Shown piece by piece: positions 1 through 7,392 of a stretch of DNA of 11,302 bases; the stretch's first letter is position 1, and every line of letters begins with the position of its first letter. The DNA comes from Clostridia bacterium (lineage in GTDB: Bacteria; Bacillota; Clostridia; Christensenellales; QALW01): contig JAGCSD010000122.1 of the NCBI GenBank assembly GCA_017964345.1, positions 1 to 11,302 on the forward strand, in the 5' to 3' direction. The translations under genes were made by a program, and so were the position numbers. Under the pieces are notes generated by a model. That model was not told where the DNA came from, searched no databases, and saw nothing but the letters and a program-made list of their open reading frames with translations.

Positions 1-1
1 A

Positions 2-127
2 GGCGACTACACCGCCGCCGCAGTCAGCAGTTTCAGCGCCGGAGAGCCGCATGCCACCGTCGATGGCAACGTATATCGGGTGTTGGCGCGATGGTTCGAC
101 CTCGACACGCCGACGGACACGCCGGCG
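2..127 (+). pseudogene. mutY: Internal fragment of adenine DNA glycosylase MutY, truncated at both ends
   Basis: The translation begins GDYTAAAVSSF and continues VDGNVYRVLAR. GxGxYT is the end of the MutY helix-hairpin-helix DNA-binding motif. The Asp of DGNV matches the catalytic Asp (Asp138 in E. coli MutY) and the following RVLAR is family-typical. MutY removes adenine mispaired with 8-oxoguanine. The family is normally about 330-370 residues; here everything after about DTPTDTPA is missing, including the Fe-S cluster cysteines and the C-terminal 8-oxoG-recognition domain. The fragment reads straight into the linker of the glycosidase gene. The 5' part lies outside the window, so an intact copy elsewhere cannot be excluded. 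The exact end is uncertain by about 25 bp because DTPTDTPA could belong to either partner. Confidence 0.82.
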
Positions 128-2458
128 AATACGATGACCGGTACTGCCGGGAACACGGCGGCGGTCACGACGCAGGCAGCGACAAATACGCAGTCCGCGG
201 CGACACCGACGGCGGCCCCCGCGTCTACCGGCAACGTCATACCCGCGGCGAGCAGTACGTTTAATACCGTCAGCAATATCAATCAAACCGCATGGACGGA
301 GAAATACGGCAGTATTACCGCCACCATCGACAAGGACGGCTATAACGGCACGAAATGCTTAAAATTCACCAAATCCGGCGGCAGCGCGGCGTCCTTCCAC
401 ACGGCGGCGATTGATTTGATTCCGTTTGTCAAAACGGCGGACAGTTATGTCATCCGGTTTTACTTTAAGGTGACGTCCTCCAAAACGCAATCGCCGTTTC
501 ACGGCGTTATTCGTACCGATCAGGTCTATTCTTTCTCGCAAGCCTACGGAAGCAATACGTATGCCGACCTTGCTACCGCGCCGACCTGTCATCCCAATGA
601 ATGGACGTACTATGAAGACTATATAACCGTCACACAGGGGGATCTGAACAAAGCGAAAGCCGCGGGCGCTTTCTGGCGGTTTGGCTTTCATATGTTCAAA
701 GACGGCATTACCGCGGTATATGTCGATAATTTTGAGGTCGTTCCGCTATCGGCTTTGAACGAAAAGGAAGAAAAGCCGGTCACTACCGCCAAGACATGGG
801 TGGCGGAAGAAATCGTACTGCTTTCAAGCAAGACGTATAACGATCCCTACCGCGATGTGGATGTGAGCCTCGTTTTGACCAAGGGCTCCACGACGCTGAC
901 GGTTCCCGGCTTTTGGGACGGCGGCAACGTGTGGCGCGTTCGTTTCGCCTGCCCGAGCGCGGGAGAATGGTCGTATAAGACCGTTTGCACCAACACCGCC
1001 GACAAAGGTCTGCACAACCGCACCGGCAAGGTGACCTGCACGCCATACAGCGGCAGCTTGGATATTTACAAGCGAGGTTTCGTCAAGACCGTGTCCGGCA
1101 AAACATATTTTCTTTATGACGACGGCACACCGTTCTTCTACTTAGGCGATACGCACTGGAGTCTGTCCGGCGAGCCGGTCGCGCAGGTGCGAAAAACTGC
1201 CGACGCGCGCGTTTCGCAGGGATTTACGGTCATACAAAGCGAACCGCTCAGCGCCGCGTTCAAAATGGACGACGGCATTTCCTCAACGGATATTCTGGGC
1301 TTGCGCGCCAATGACGAACGGTTTGCCTATATCGCCAAAGTCGGGCTGGTACACGCCAACGCGCAGTTCTTCTTCCCCAGTGAAATGGAATCTTTCATCA
1401 ATCTTTTCGGCGGGTTTACGGGAAAAAGCGCGGGTACGGCGTACGGGAAAACGTACCGGGAGCCTTCCGATAGCGCAAAAAAAGAACTGGAACGTCTGTC
1501 GCGGTACTGGGTGGCGCGCTACTGTGCCTATCCCGTCATGTGGACTTTGGGGCAGGAAATTGACCGTGATTTCTATGCCGCGGGCACGAATCGCGCGTGG
1601 TGTTATTTGAATAATCCCTACAAACTGGTCGCGCAGTATATCGCCAAGTACGATCCGTACAAGCATCCGCTGACAGGACATCAAGAGGATGTCAGCTACA
1701 CCAAGGCAAGCAATTCTTCGTTCCGGGATGTGACGTCGCATACCTGGTATGCCGCGCAATGGTCGCAGAAGTACGATACCGCCATTGACTATGCCGCGCC
1801 CAGAGATTTCTGGAACAATAACCAGGGAAAGCCCGTGGTACTCTACGAAAGCAGATACTGCTATCTGTGGACGAAAAACTTCGGCGCCCGCGTGCAGGGG
1901 TGGATGGCGTTTTTGAACGGAATGTGCGGTTACGGTTGGGGCGGTCAGGACACTTGGAGTTATCTGAATCCCTATAACGAAAACGCCGATTCCGAGGACG
2001 GCGTAGATACAATCACCGCGGCGGAAAAACAAGCCGCCACGTGGGAGGATTCCCTGAAATACGAAAGCTGTTTCCAGGTCGGGTATATGCGCACGTTCTT
2101 TGAGAAAACCGTGGGCGACTGGTACTCTTTGATCCCACGGTTCGGCAGCAGTACCTACATGACGGGCAATACGACGCTCTTCATGCTGGCAAGCAACGCC
2201 GCCCATACGAAGATCGTCGTGTACTTCTACAATTTCTCCGATTCGAGCTTAGCGGAAAAGCCCAACAGCACCGCCGCTGACGCGGTCAAGACCGGCACGC
2301 TCAAGAATCTGACGCCGGGCGCGCAGTATCACTACCGGTGGTTCGATCCCGTGACCGGTAAGACGACTGACCCAAACACCTTTACGGCTTCTGCTTCCGG
2401 GACATGGGCGATCGGCTCCAAGAGCAAAGGCGATATGGTGCTATATGTGTACCGCTGA
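2..2458 (+). CDS. In-frame fusion: MutY fragment joined to DUF5060/DUF4038 glycosidase-like protein (5' partial)
   Basis: The frame is open from the window edge and ends at TGA 2456-2458. About the first 40 codons are MutY-like (separate entry). A Thr/Ala/Pro-rich linker follows (about 128-255), then a beta-sandwich resembling CBM4/9-type modules, ending in YVDNFEVVPL (about 256-750). A DUF5060 Ig-like domain with GFWDGG spans about 778-1060, and a DUF4038 (apiosidase-like, TIM-barrel) domain about 1057-1960. A C-terminal beta-sandwich ends with WFDPVTGKT. Candidate catalytic acids are the Glu of LGQEID (codon 1556-1558) and of LYESRY (codon 1847-1849). The paralogue at 2594-4999 has a signal peptide; this protein has none visible, so it probably lost its native N-terminus. 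In-frame GTG 80 and ATG 134 lack convincing ribosome sites, so neither is accepted as a start. The domain calls are firm; exact substrate is unknown, and whether the fusion exists in the cell is unproven. Confidence 0.85.
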   Translation, partial: GDYTAAAVSSFSAGEPHATVDGNVYRVLARWFDLDTPTDTPANTMTGTAGNTAAVTTQAATNTQSAATPTAAPASTGNVIPAASSTFNTVSNINQTAWTEKYGSITATIDKDGYNGTKCLKFTKSGGSAASFHTAAIDLIPFVKTADSYVIRFYFKVTSSKTQSPFHGVIRTDQVYSFSQAYGSNTYADLATAPTCHPNEWTYYEDYITVTQGDLNKAKAAGAFWRFGFHMFKDGITAVYVDNFEVVPLSALNEKEEKPVTTAKTWVAEEIVLLSSKTYNDPYRDVDVSLVLTKGSTTLTVPGFWDGGNVWRVRFACPSAGEWSYKTVCTNTADKGLHNRTGKVTCTPYSGSLDIYKRGFVKTVSGKTYFLYDDGTPFFYLGDTHWSLSGEPVAQVRKTADARVSQGFTVIQSEPLSAAFKMDDGISSTDILGLRANDERFAYIAKVGLVHANAQFFFPSEMESFINLFGGFTGKSAGTAYGKTYREPSDSAKKELERLSRYWVARYCAYPVMWTLGQEIDRDFYAAGTNRAWCYLNNPYKLVAQYIAKYDPYKHPLTGHQEDVSYTKASNSSFRDVTSHTWYAAQWSQKYDTAIDYAAPRDFWNNNQGKPVVLYESRYCYLWTKNFGARVQGWMAFLNGMCGYGWGGQDTWSYLNPYNENADSEDGVDTITAAEKQAATWEDSLKYESCFQVGYMRTFFEKTVGDWYSLIPRFGSSTYMTGNTTLFMLASNAAHTKIVVYFYNFSDSSLAEKPNSTAADAVKTGTLKNLTPGAQYHYRWFDPVTGKTTDPNTFTASASGTWAIGSKSKGDMVLYVYR
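104..127 (+). repeat. Imperfect 12-bp tandem repeat at the MutY/glycosidase junction
   Basis: GACACGCCGACG (104-115) is followed directly by GACACGCCGGCG (116-127), 11 of 12 bases matching. It encodes DTPTDTPA and lies where MutY similarity gives way to the linker. Such short repeats can mediate deletion or slippage, or mislead an assembler. Confidence 0.7.
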
Positions 2459-2473
2459 ACCGTGTAAACGCGG

Positions 2474-2508
2474 GATACCGGCTGATATCAGCCGGTATCG
2501 CTGTTTTT
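2474..2508 (+). terminator. Rho-independent terminator after the fused glycosidase gene
   Basis: A perfect 26-bp palindrome (2474-2499) folds into an 11-bp stem, GATACCGGCTG, with an ATAT loop. It starts 16 bp after the TGA stop and is followed by GCTG and five T (2504-2508). On the minus strand the same hairpin has no T-tract, so it should terminate mainly the plus-strand gene. Confidence 0.75.
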
Positions 2509-2593
2509 ATTACGCCTTTAGGCAGGTTGAGCACGAAGCGCGAAACAAACAACCACCCGTTTGACGAGTGTGCTGACTCCGGAAGGGAATAAT

Positions 2594-4999
2594 TTACGGT
2601 TTTTTCTTGGGCTTGAGCGCGTAGACCGCCACGCCCGCGACCGCGGCGACCGCCGCGACCGCCATCACGACGACCGGGACCGTGTTGCTTTTCGCGGCTT
2701 TTGAGCCGGCGTCGTCAGCTGTATCCGTATCTGCCGGTCGGATATCGGACACGCCGTCGGAATACACCGTGATGCCGGTGATCGCCGTGCGATAATAGTA
2801 GCTCTTTGTGTATTCGTTATAATAATATTCCAGATTGGAAGCCTTGGCTTCCGCCTCGGTAATATCATCGGCGACGAGCAATAAAACCTTCACATAGCGG
2901 AAATCGCCCGCCAAGGGTTCGCTGACGTTGTTGCCGTCCTTGACGGCGGGCAAATCCGTCCGGTTGACGATAATCGTCCAATCCTTGCCGTCATTTGAAC
3001 CTTCGATGCGATAGCGGGGCAGAGTTGTTTTTTCCGCCGGCGCGATAATGATATGCGTCAGCTTGTGCGCATCGCCCAAATCGTAAAGGATCGTCTGGCT
3101 GACACGATCGGCAAACGGACGCCAGAGAGTGGACGCATCGTTATCATATAAATTTGCGGTAAGATCGACCATGACTTGTTTGTTGTTATAGCTGATGCCG
3201 CCGATCGCCGTCACCTTGGCGGGCGTGACGGCGCTGCCGGTAACGGCACTGCCGCGGGAGGACAAGTCTTCGTACGGTTTTTCCGTTTTTATGCTCTTGC
3301 GCATCTGCTCGCAGGTGACGACCAGCGCCCAATCCGCTTTATCGGGCTTTTGGGGCAACTGCGCGATCGTGCCGTTCACGCTCACGTCAGCCGGCAGGAA
3401 TTTGCCGGTCAGCGGGTTGTACCACATGGCGGTATAAGTCTGTCCGGCGGCAAGTTTGAGCAACGTGCCGGTCGACTGATCGCCGTTGAAGAAATAACAG
3501 ACGAACGTCTTGCCGTCCTCGGAAGAGGAAACCAGTTTGTCATCATCCGCCGCGAAAGAAGCGTAATGCGTGTCGTTGAAGCGCGGGACAAGCGTCGTCC
3601 AATCGGGCAGGGTTTCAAAGAAGTTTTTCATGTACATGACTTCATAAGAACCCGGTTTGTTTAGACCCATATACCACGGTTCATAGCTGTACGAGCCGCC
3701 TTTGCCGTTGAACCAACCGGTTCGTCTGGTGGTGGAATAACAGCTTGCCCAAATGCCCGAAACGCCGTAAGTAAAGCCCGCACAGCCGCACATGATCGAT
3801 TTCCACGCGCAGTAGCGCGGGGCGTTGTAGCCGGTAAAGCCGCCGCAGTTGATTTCCTCATAGTTGGCTTCGCCCTCAATGACGGGCTTGACGTTCGGCA
3901 GTACGTAATAGCTCCGATAGAAGCTTTTAGGCTGTGTTTTGCCGCCGTGACCGCCTTGGAGGATCCATACATTGTGCCAGTCCGCCGAGTACAGACGTAA
4001 AGCGCGCGCATCCGTCATGGTCATCGGGTACATATGCGCGCCCTGCGGATGGTGATAGCCGTCCAGCTCGGCGGTCAACTCGGCAGTATCCATCCACACA
4101 TCCATACAGGTTTTGCCTTTGGTGAGGCTGTCTTTGGTATCGGTGATCTCCTGTCCGGTGATCCACACGATGTTATAGCAGGAATACCGCGCCATACAGT
4201 ACCGGACGAAACGCAGGAGCTGATCTTCCTTGAGCAGGTTGGGCGTGCCGGAGTGCAAACCGAAACCGAGCGCGATGACCATGCCGGAATTGTGAATGTA
4301 TTCAAACATTTTATCCACACGGCTGCGGAATACGTCGGGTCTGATCTTTCTGCCGGTGGTGACCCAGTAGCTTTTCAAGCCCTGCTCGCCGCCCTTGCAG
4401 GAAAAATACGTCTGATACACCGTAAAGCCTTTGGCGACGCGGTTGTCGACTTCTTCTTTCAGCATACTTCCGTTTTCATTATAAGGATAGTTGCTTTCGT
4501 CCCACGCCACGCATTCGGGTGCCTGCCAGTTGGTATCGCCCAGCCAGAAAAACGGCGTGCCGTCGTCATAGACGAAATAGCGTTTGTTGTCAGAAAGTCT
4601 GACGAAGCCGTGCTTGGCGGTATCGGTACTGCCGGCAGACGGCACCGCTTTGACCGTGCCGCTTGTCATCAGTCCGGTATCTTCCGCGTTGGAACAGGTC
4701 GTCGTATACGTCCAAACGCCTGTTTTGGTCGGAGAAAACCGTACCGCCCAGTTCTGCCCTCCGTCCCAGAAGCCGGGAGTCTTGATGACTGTTCCGTCCT
4801 CGTGGGTAAAGACGGCGTCGAGCTCCGCGTCGGTGTAAGCGTTGTCATACGACACCGTGCTGGTCAATTTGATTTCAACCGGCGACCACAGTTCTGCTTC
4901 ATAGTCCGCGCCCTCGGCAAACAGGTGCGCACTGCCTAAAACAGGCGTCGCTCCGCATACGAGCGTCAGGCACAGAAGCGAAGAAAGCCATCGTTTCAT
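2594..4999 (-). CDS. Secreted, membrane-anchored DUF5060/DUF4038 glycosidase-like protein with F5/8-type C domain
   Basis: 801 residues. An Sec-type signal peptide (KR, then a hydrophobic stretch, about 1-28) leads into a DUF5060 Ig-like domain (about 35-125, GFWDGG at 76-81) and a DUF4038 barrel (about 130-450, DDGTPFFWLGDTNW at 145-158). Candidate catalytic acids are E284 in TGQEI and E377 in VIEGEANYE. A beta-sandwich with MWYNPLTGK follows (to about 565), then a discoidin/F5-8 type C domain (about 590-745, SNDGKDW), an acidic linker, one Ala/Val-rich membrane span (about 773-795) and a KPKKKP tail. It should sit on the cell surface and act on glycans; the family includes GH140 apiosidases, but the substrate here is not shown. 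Start: ATG 4997-4999 has GGGAGGA at 5006-5012. It is a paralogue of the gene at 2-2458 and converges on it. No clear terminator follows its TAA. Confidence 0.9.
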   Translation of the reverse strand: MKRWLSSLLCLTLVCGATPVLGSAHLFAEGADYEAELWSPVEIKLTSTVSYDNAYTDAELDAVFTHEDGTVIKTPGFWDGGQNWAVRFSPTKTGVWTYTTTCSNAEDTGLMTSGTVKAVPSAGSTDTAKHGFVRLSDNKRYFVYDDGTPFFWLGDTNWQAPECVAWDESNYPYNENGSMLKEEVDNRVAKGFTVYQTYFSCKGGEQGLKSYWVTTGRKIRPDVFRSRVDKMFEYIHNSGMVIALGFGLHSGTPNLLKEDQLLRFVRYCMARYSCYNIVWITGQEITDTKDSLTKGKTCMDVWMDTAELTAELDGYHHPQGAHMYPMTMTDARALRLYSADWHNVWILQGGHGGKTQPKSFYRSYYVLPNVKPVIEGEANYEEINCGGFTGYNAPRYCAWKSIMCGCAGFTYGVSGIWASCYSTTRRTGWFNGKGGSYSYEPWYMGLNKPGSYEVMYMKNFFETLPDWTTLVPRFNDTHYASFAADDDKLVSSSEDGKTFVCYFFNGDQSTGTLLKLAAGQTYTAMWYNPLTGKFLPADVSVNGTIAQLPQKPDKADWALVVTCEQMRKSIKTEKPYEDLSSRGSAVTGSAVTPAKVTAIGGISYNNKQVMVDLTANLYDNDASTLWRPFADRVSQTILYDLGDAHKLTHIIIAPAEKTTLPRYRIEGSNDGKDWTIIVNRTDLPAVKDGNNVSEPLAGDFRYVKVLLLVADDITEAEAKASNLEYYYNEYTKSYYYRTAITGITVYSDGVSDIRPADTDTADDAGSKAAKSNTVPVVVMAVAAVAAVAGVAVYALKPKKKP

Positions 5000-5027
5000 A
5001 TTTATTCCTCCCTTTCAGTCTATCATC

Positions 5028-5056
5028 ATTATATACTGCGGAAACAAAAAAAGCAA
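5028..5056 (-). promoter_or_regulatory. Sigma-A promoter of the membrane-anchored DUF4038 gene
   Basis: On the minus strand, -35 TTGCTT (5051-5056) and -10 TATAAT (5028-5033) are separated by exactly 17 bp, about 30 bp upstream of the start codon. The -35 box lies inside the 3' end of the terminator of the upstream pyruvate kinase/SDR unit. Confidence 0.85.
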
Positions 5057-5090
5057 GCCTCTTCCTGAAAAAAGGACAGCGAAAAGGCTT
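5046..5090 (-). terminator. Rho-independent terminator of the pyk-SDR unit
   Basis: Read on the minus strand, AAGCCTTTTC (5090-5081) pairs with GAAGAGGCTT (5064-5055), 10 bp including one G-T pair. After a bulged G, CTG pairs with CAG, closing a 9-base loop. GC and seven T follow immediately (5046-5052). It lies 36 bp beyond the SDR stop codon. Confidence 0.85.
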
Positions 5091-5100
5091 TTTCGGAACA

Positions 5101-5116
5101 GCCGCCGCTTGGCGGC
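5101..5116 (-). other. Small GC-rich hairpin just after the SDR stop
   Basis: GCCGCC and GGCGGC form a 6-bp stem with a 4-base loop, 9 bp downstream of the SDR TAA. There is no T-run directly after it on the minus strand, so it is not a terminator alone. It might protect the transcript's 3' end, ahead of the real terminator at 5046-5090. Confidence 0.45.
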
Positions 5117-5125
5117 GTACCGCGT

Positions 5126-5872
5126 TTATTTTTCTTTCATTCGTTTCGTCTGCACGCGGCAGGAGAACGCCGTGAGCCATGACTCCGGCATCAGCTTGCT
5201 CATCACGAACGCCGCGCGCATCTTGGCGGTGGGAATGATGATCGCCTTGCCCGCGAACAGCTTTTTCAGCGCGTACTGCACGCATTTTTGCGCCGAGATC
5301 GGTTTGGTGGACGACGTGGTGCCCGCGCGGAGGTTAAATTCCGTTGCCACACTGCCGGGACAGAGCGCGGAAACCGTAACGCCGAGCGGTTTCCATTCAC
5401 AGGCAAGCGCCTGCGACAGACGGAGCAGATAAGACTTGGATGCGTAATACAGCGCAAAATACGGACCTGCCATAAACGCCGCGGACGACGCGGTATTCAG
5501 AATATATCCGCTCCCGCGCGCGGTAAATGCCTCGCCGTAAAGCCGAAGCAAAACCGTTGCCGCCGTGACGTTGGTCGCGATCATGCGCTCCAGTACGGCG
5601 GGATCGCTTTCGCGGAACGCGCCGAACAACCCGAATCCCGCGTTGTTGATCAAAATATCCGCCTCCGGAAACCGTTCAAACAGCTTTTGGGCGTTTTCCG
5701 GGACAGCCAGGTCCATGCACACGACCTCGCTTTTGTTCGTCAGGGTGTGCCGGAGCGTTTCCAACTGTTCCCGCCGCCGCGCCACCAGCACCGTTTCATA
5801 GCCCATCGCGTCAAGCTGTCTGGCAAATTCCGCGCCCAGCCCGCTGCTGGCGCCGGTAATGACCGCCTGCAT
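5126..5872 (-). CDS. Short-chain dehydrogenase/reductase (SDR), classical type
   Basis: 248 residues, the usual length for a classical SDR. It is an NAD(P)-dependent oxidoreductase with a Rossmann fold. Seen: TGASSGLG cofactor motif (6-13), NNAG (76-79), and the full catalytic set N101, S129, Y142 and K146 (YYASK). Arginines at 32-34 after the second strand suggest NADPH preference. Sequence style is that of the broad DltE/YqjQ-like group (COG0300), whose substrates are mostly unknown, so no gene name is given. No signal peptide or membrane segment is evident; it should be cytosolic. The ATG at 5870-5872 is 11 bp past the pyruvate kinase stop, and its ribosome site AAGGGG overlaps that stop codon, so the two genes are probably co-transcribed and translationally coupled. 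The unit ends at the terminator 5046-5090. Confidence 0.9.
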   Translation of the reverse strand: MQAVITGASSGLGAEFARQLDAMGYETVLVARRREQLETLRHTLTNKSEVVCMDLAVPENAQKLFERFPEADILINNAGFGLFGAFRESDPAVLERMIATNVTAATVLLRLYGEAFTARGSGYILNTASSAAFMAGPYFALYYASKSYLLRLSQALACEWKPLGVTVSALCPGSVATEFNLRAGTTSSTKPISAQKCVQYALKKLFAGKAIIIPTAKMRAAFVMSKLMPESWLTAFSCRVQTKRMKEK

Positions 5873-5883
5873 ACTCTTCCCCC

Positions 5884-7296
5884 TTAAACCGTTTCCACTT
5901 TGATCAGATTCGTATTGCCCGAAACGCCGTTGGTCATGCCGCCGGTAATAACGACGCGTTCCCCGCTTTTCAGATCGAACATTTGCTTAGCGAGGTTTTT
6001 GGCGGTATAGAACAGGACGTCCGTAGACGTAAACGTTTCGCTCATGACCGGTGTGACGCCCCAGGACAGCGCGAGCTTGTGCCACGTTTTTTCGTCCGTC
6101 GTCACGCCTAAGATATCTACCGGCGAGCGGAAGCGGCTGACCATGCGCACCGTGGCGCCGGAAAGCGAACAAACGGCGATCGCCTGCGCGTGAATGTCGA
6201 TCGCCATGCCGCAGGTGGCGTGACTGATCGCGTCCACGATGTTGTGGATCTTGAAATCCGCGCCGATGAAGCGATGCGCGTAATCGATATGTTTTTCCGC
6301 TTCTTCCGCGATGCGCGCCATGGTGGCGACCGTCAGAACGGGATACTGCCCCGCCGCCGTTTCACCCGAAAGCATGACGGCGCTGGTACCGTCGTACACG
6401 GCGTTTGCCACGTCCGACGTTTCCGCCCGCGTGGGACGCGGATTGTGGATCATGCTCTCCAACATTTCCGTCGCGGTAATGACGCGCTTGCCGAGCATCC
6501 GGCATTCGGTGATCAGGTGCTTCTGGATCGCCGGCAGTTCCTCAAACGGGATCTCCACGCCCATGTCGCCGCGCCCGATCATAATGCCGTCGCATTCTTC
6601 ACAAATGGCGTCGATATTGTCCACACCCGAACGGTTTTCGATCTTGGCGATCAGTTCAATGCCCTTGGCACCGTGCGCGGCGAGGAAGGCTTTGACATCC
6701 ACAAGGTCCTGCTTGCGCGAAACGAACGAACAGGCGACAAAATCCACATCCTGTTCAATGCCGAACAGGAGATCGCTTTTATCCTGCTCGCTCAAATACG
6801 TTTGAGAAAGCAGGCGTCCGGGGAAGCTCATGCTCTTGCGGTCGGACAGCACGCCGCCTTCTTCCACGACGCAGACGGCGTCGAAATCGTTTAGCTCGCG
6901 CACGGTGAAGCGCAGAAGCCCGTTGTTTAATAAAACCGTATCACCCGGTTTCAGGTCACGGATCAGATTCGGGTATGTCACGGAAACGCCCGTTTCATCG
7001 CCGATCCTGTCCTTTACGGTAAAGGTGAAGAGTTGCCCCGGCGTTAGGGTGACTTTACCGTCCCGAAACGTCTTGATGCGCACCTCGGGACCCTTGGTAT
7101 CCAGCATGATCGCCAGCGGGCGGTTCAGCTCGCGGCGCACTTCTTTGATGAGCGCGATCATCTCCGCGTGGGATTCATGCGTGCCGTGCGAAAAATTCAG
7201 CCTTGCCACATTCATGCCCGCAAGGCACATCTCCTTCAGTGTTTCCTTGTTTCCGCACGCCGGACCGATCGTGCAGACGATCTTTGTTTTTCTCAT
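5884..7296 (-). CDS. pyk: Pyruvate kinase
   Basis: 470 residues, the length of E. coli PykF and without the extra C-terminal PEP-utiliser-like domain found in many Bacillus enzymes. It converts PEP and ADP to pyruvate and ATP, the last step of glycolysis, in the cytosol. Seen: ARLNFSHG (31-38), LDTKGPEVR (65-73), the catalytic KIEN lysine K218 with metal-binding E220 and D244 (MIGRGDMGVE), and TATEMLESM (275-283). HNPRPTRAETSDVANAV follows, and the regulatory C-domain contains SGATVRMVSRFR. The usual Gln of TATQML is Glu here. Glu101 (GDETG) may be the residue marking potassium-dependent enzymes, but this alignment is tentative. Start ATG 7294-7296 has AGGGAGA at 7304-7310. It is first gene of a two-gene unit with the SDR and divergent from the GH78 gene. 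ppdK, which acts on the same metabolite pair, lies about 2.8 kb away. Confidence 0.97.
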   Translation of the reverse strand: MRKTKIVCTIGPACGNKETLKEMCLAGMNVARLNFSHGTHESHAEMIALIKEVRRELNRPLAIMLDTKGPEVRIKTFRDGKVTLTPGQLFTFTVKDRIGDETGVSVTYPNLIRDLKPGDTVLLNNGLLRFTVRELNDFDAVCVVEEGGVLSDRKSMSFPGRLLSQTYLSEQDKSDLLFGIEQDVDFVACSFVSRKQDLVDVKAFLAAHGAKGIELIAKIENRSGVDNIDAICEECDGIMIGRGDMGVEIPFEELPAIQKHLITECRMLGKRVITATEMLESMIHNPRPTRAETSDVANAVYDGTSAVMLSGETAAGQYPVLTVATMARIAEEAEKHIDYAHRFIGADFKIHNIVDAISHATCGMAIDIHAQAIAVCSLSGATVRMVSRFRSPVDILGVTTDEKTWHKLALSWGVTPVMSETFTSTDVLFYTAKNLAKQMFDLKSGERVVITGGMTNGVSGNTNLIKVETV

Positions 7297-7328
7297 TTTT
7301 TGTTCTCCCTATGCAAGGTATTATACAT

Positions 7329-7357
7329 ATTTTAGCATAGAACCGCGGTTTTCGCAA
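7329..7357 (-). promoter_or_regulatory. Promoter of the pyk-SDR unit
   Basis: On the minus strand, -35 TTGCGA (7352-7357) and -10 TAAAAT (7329-7334) are 17 bp apart, with an extended -10 TG (7336-7337). It lies about 33 bp upstream of the pyk ATG. A TATAAT-like hexamer a little further downstream has no matching -35. Confidence 0.7.
7341..7350. promoter_or_regulatory. Possible operator: 10-bp palindrome inside the pyk promoter spacer
   Basis: AACCGCGGTT is a perfect palindrome between the -35 and -10 boxes of the pyk promoter. A central CG with A/T-rich arms is a LacI-family style of operator, but it is short, single and may be chance. No regulator gene is in the window. Confidence 0.3.
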
Positions 7358-7392
7358 GGACATATACCCGCGTAAAGGGAGAAAACTCGAAC

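Noticed and set aside
80..82. GTG as the true start of the first gene
   Set aside because: It falls inside the MutY motif NVYRVLAR, has no ribosome site, and the frame is open and meaningful upstream of it.
134..136. In-frame ATG as an independent start for the glycosidase
   Set aside because: No ribosome site precedes it and no signal peptide follows it, only a Thr/Ala-rich linker.
1283..2206. 307-codon open frame on the minus strand
   Set aside because: Antisense to the DUF4038 coding region, no recognisable domain, no ribosome site; a composition shadow.
2511..2593. Terminator for the minus-strand DUF4038 gene
   Set aside because: Only very short stems, such as GCCT/AGGC at 2514-2523, and no T-run in the right place were found.
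4034..4939. 301-codon open frame on the plus strand
   Set aside because: Antisense to the membrane-anchored DUF4038 gene and without domain features.
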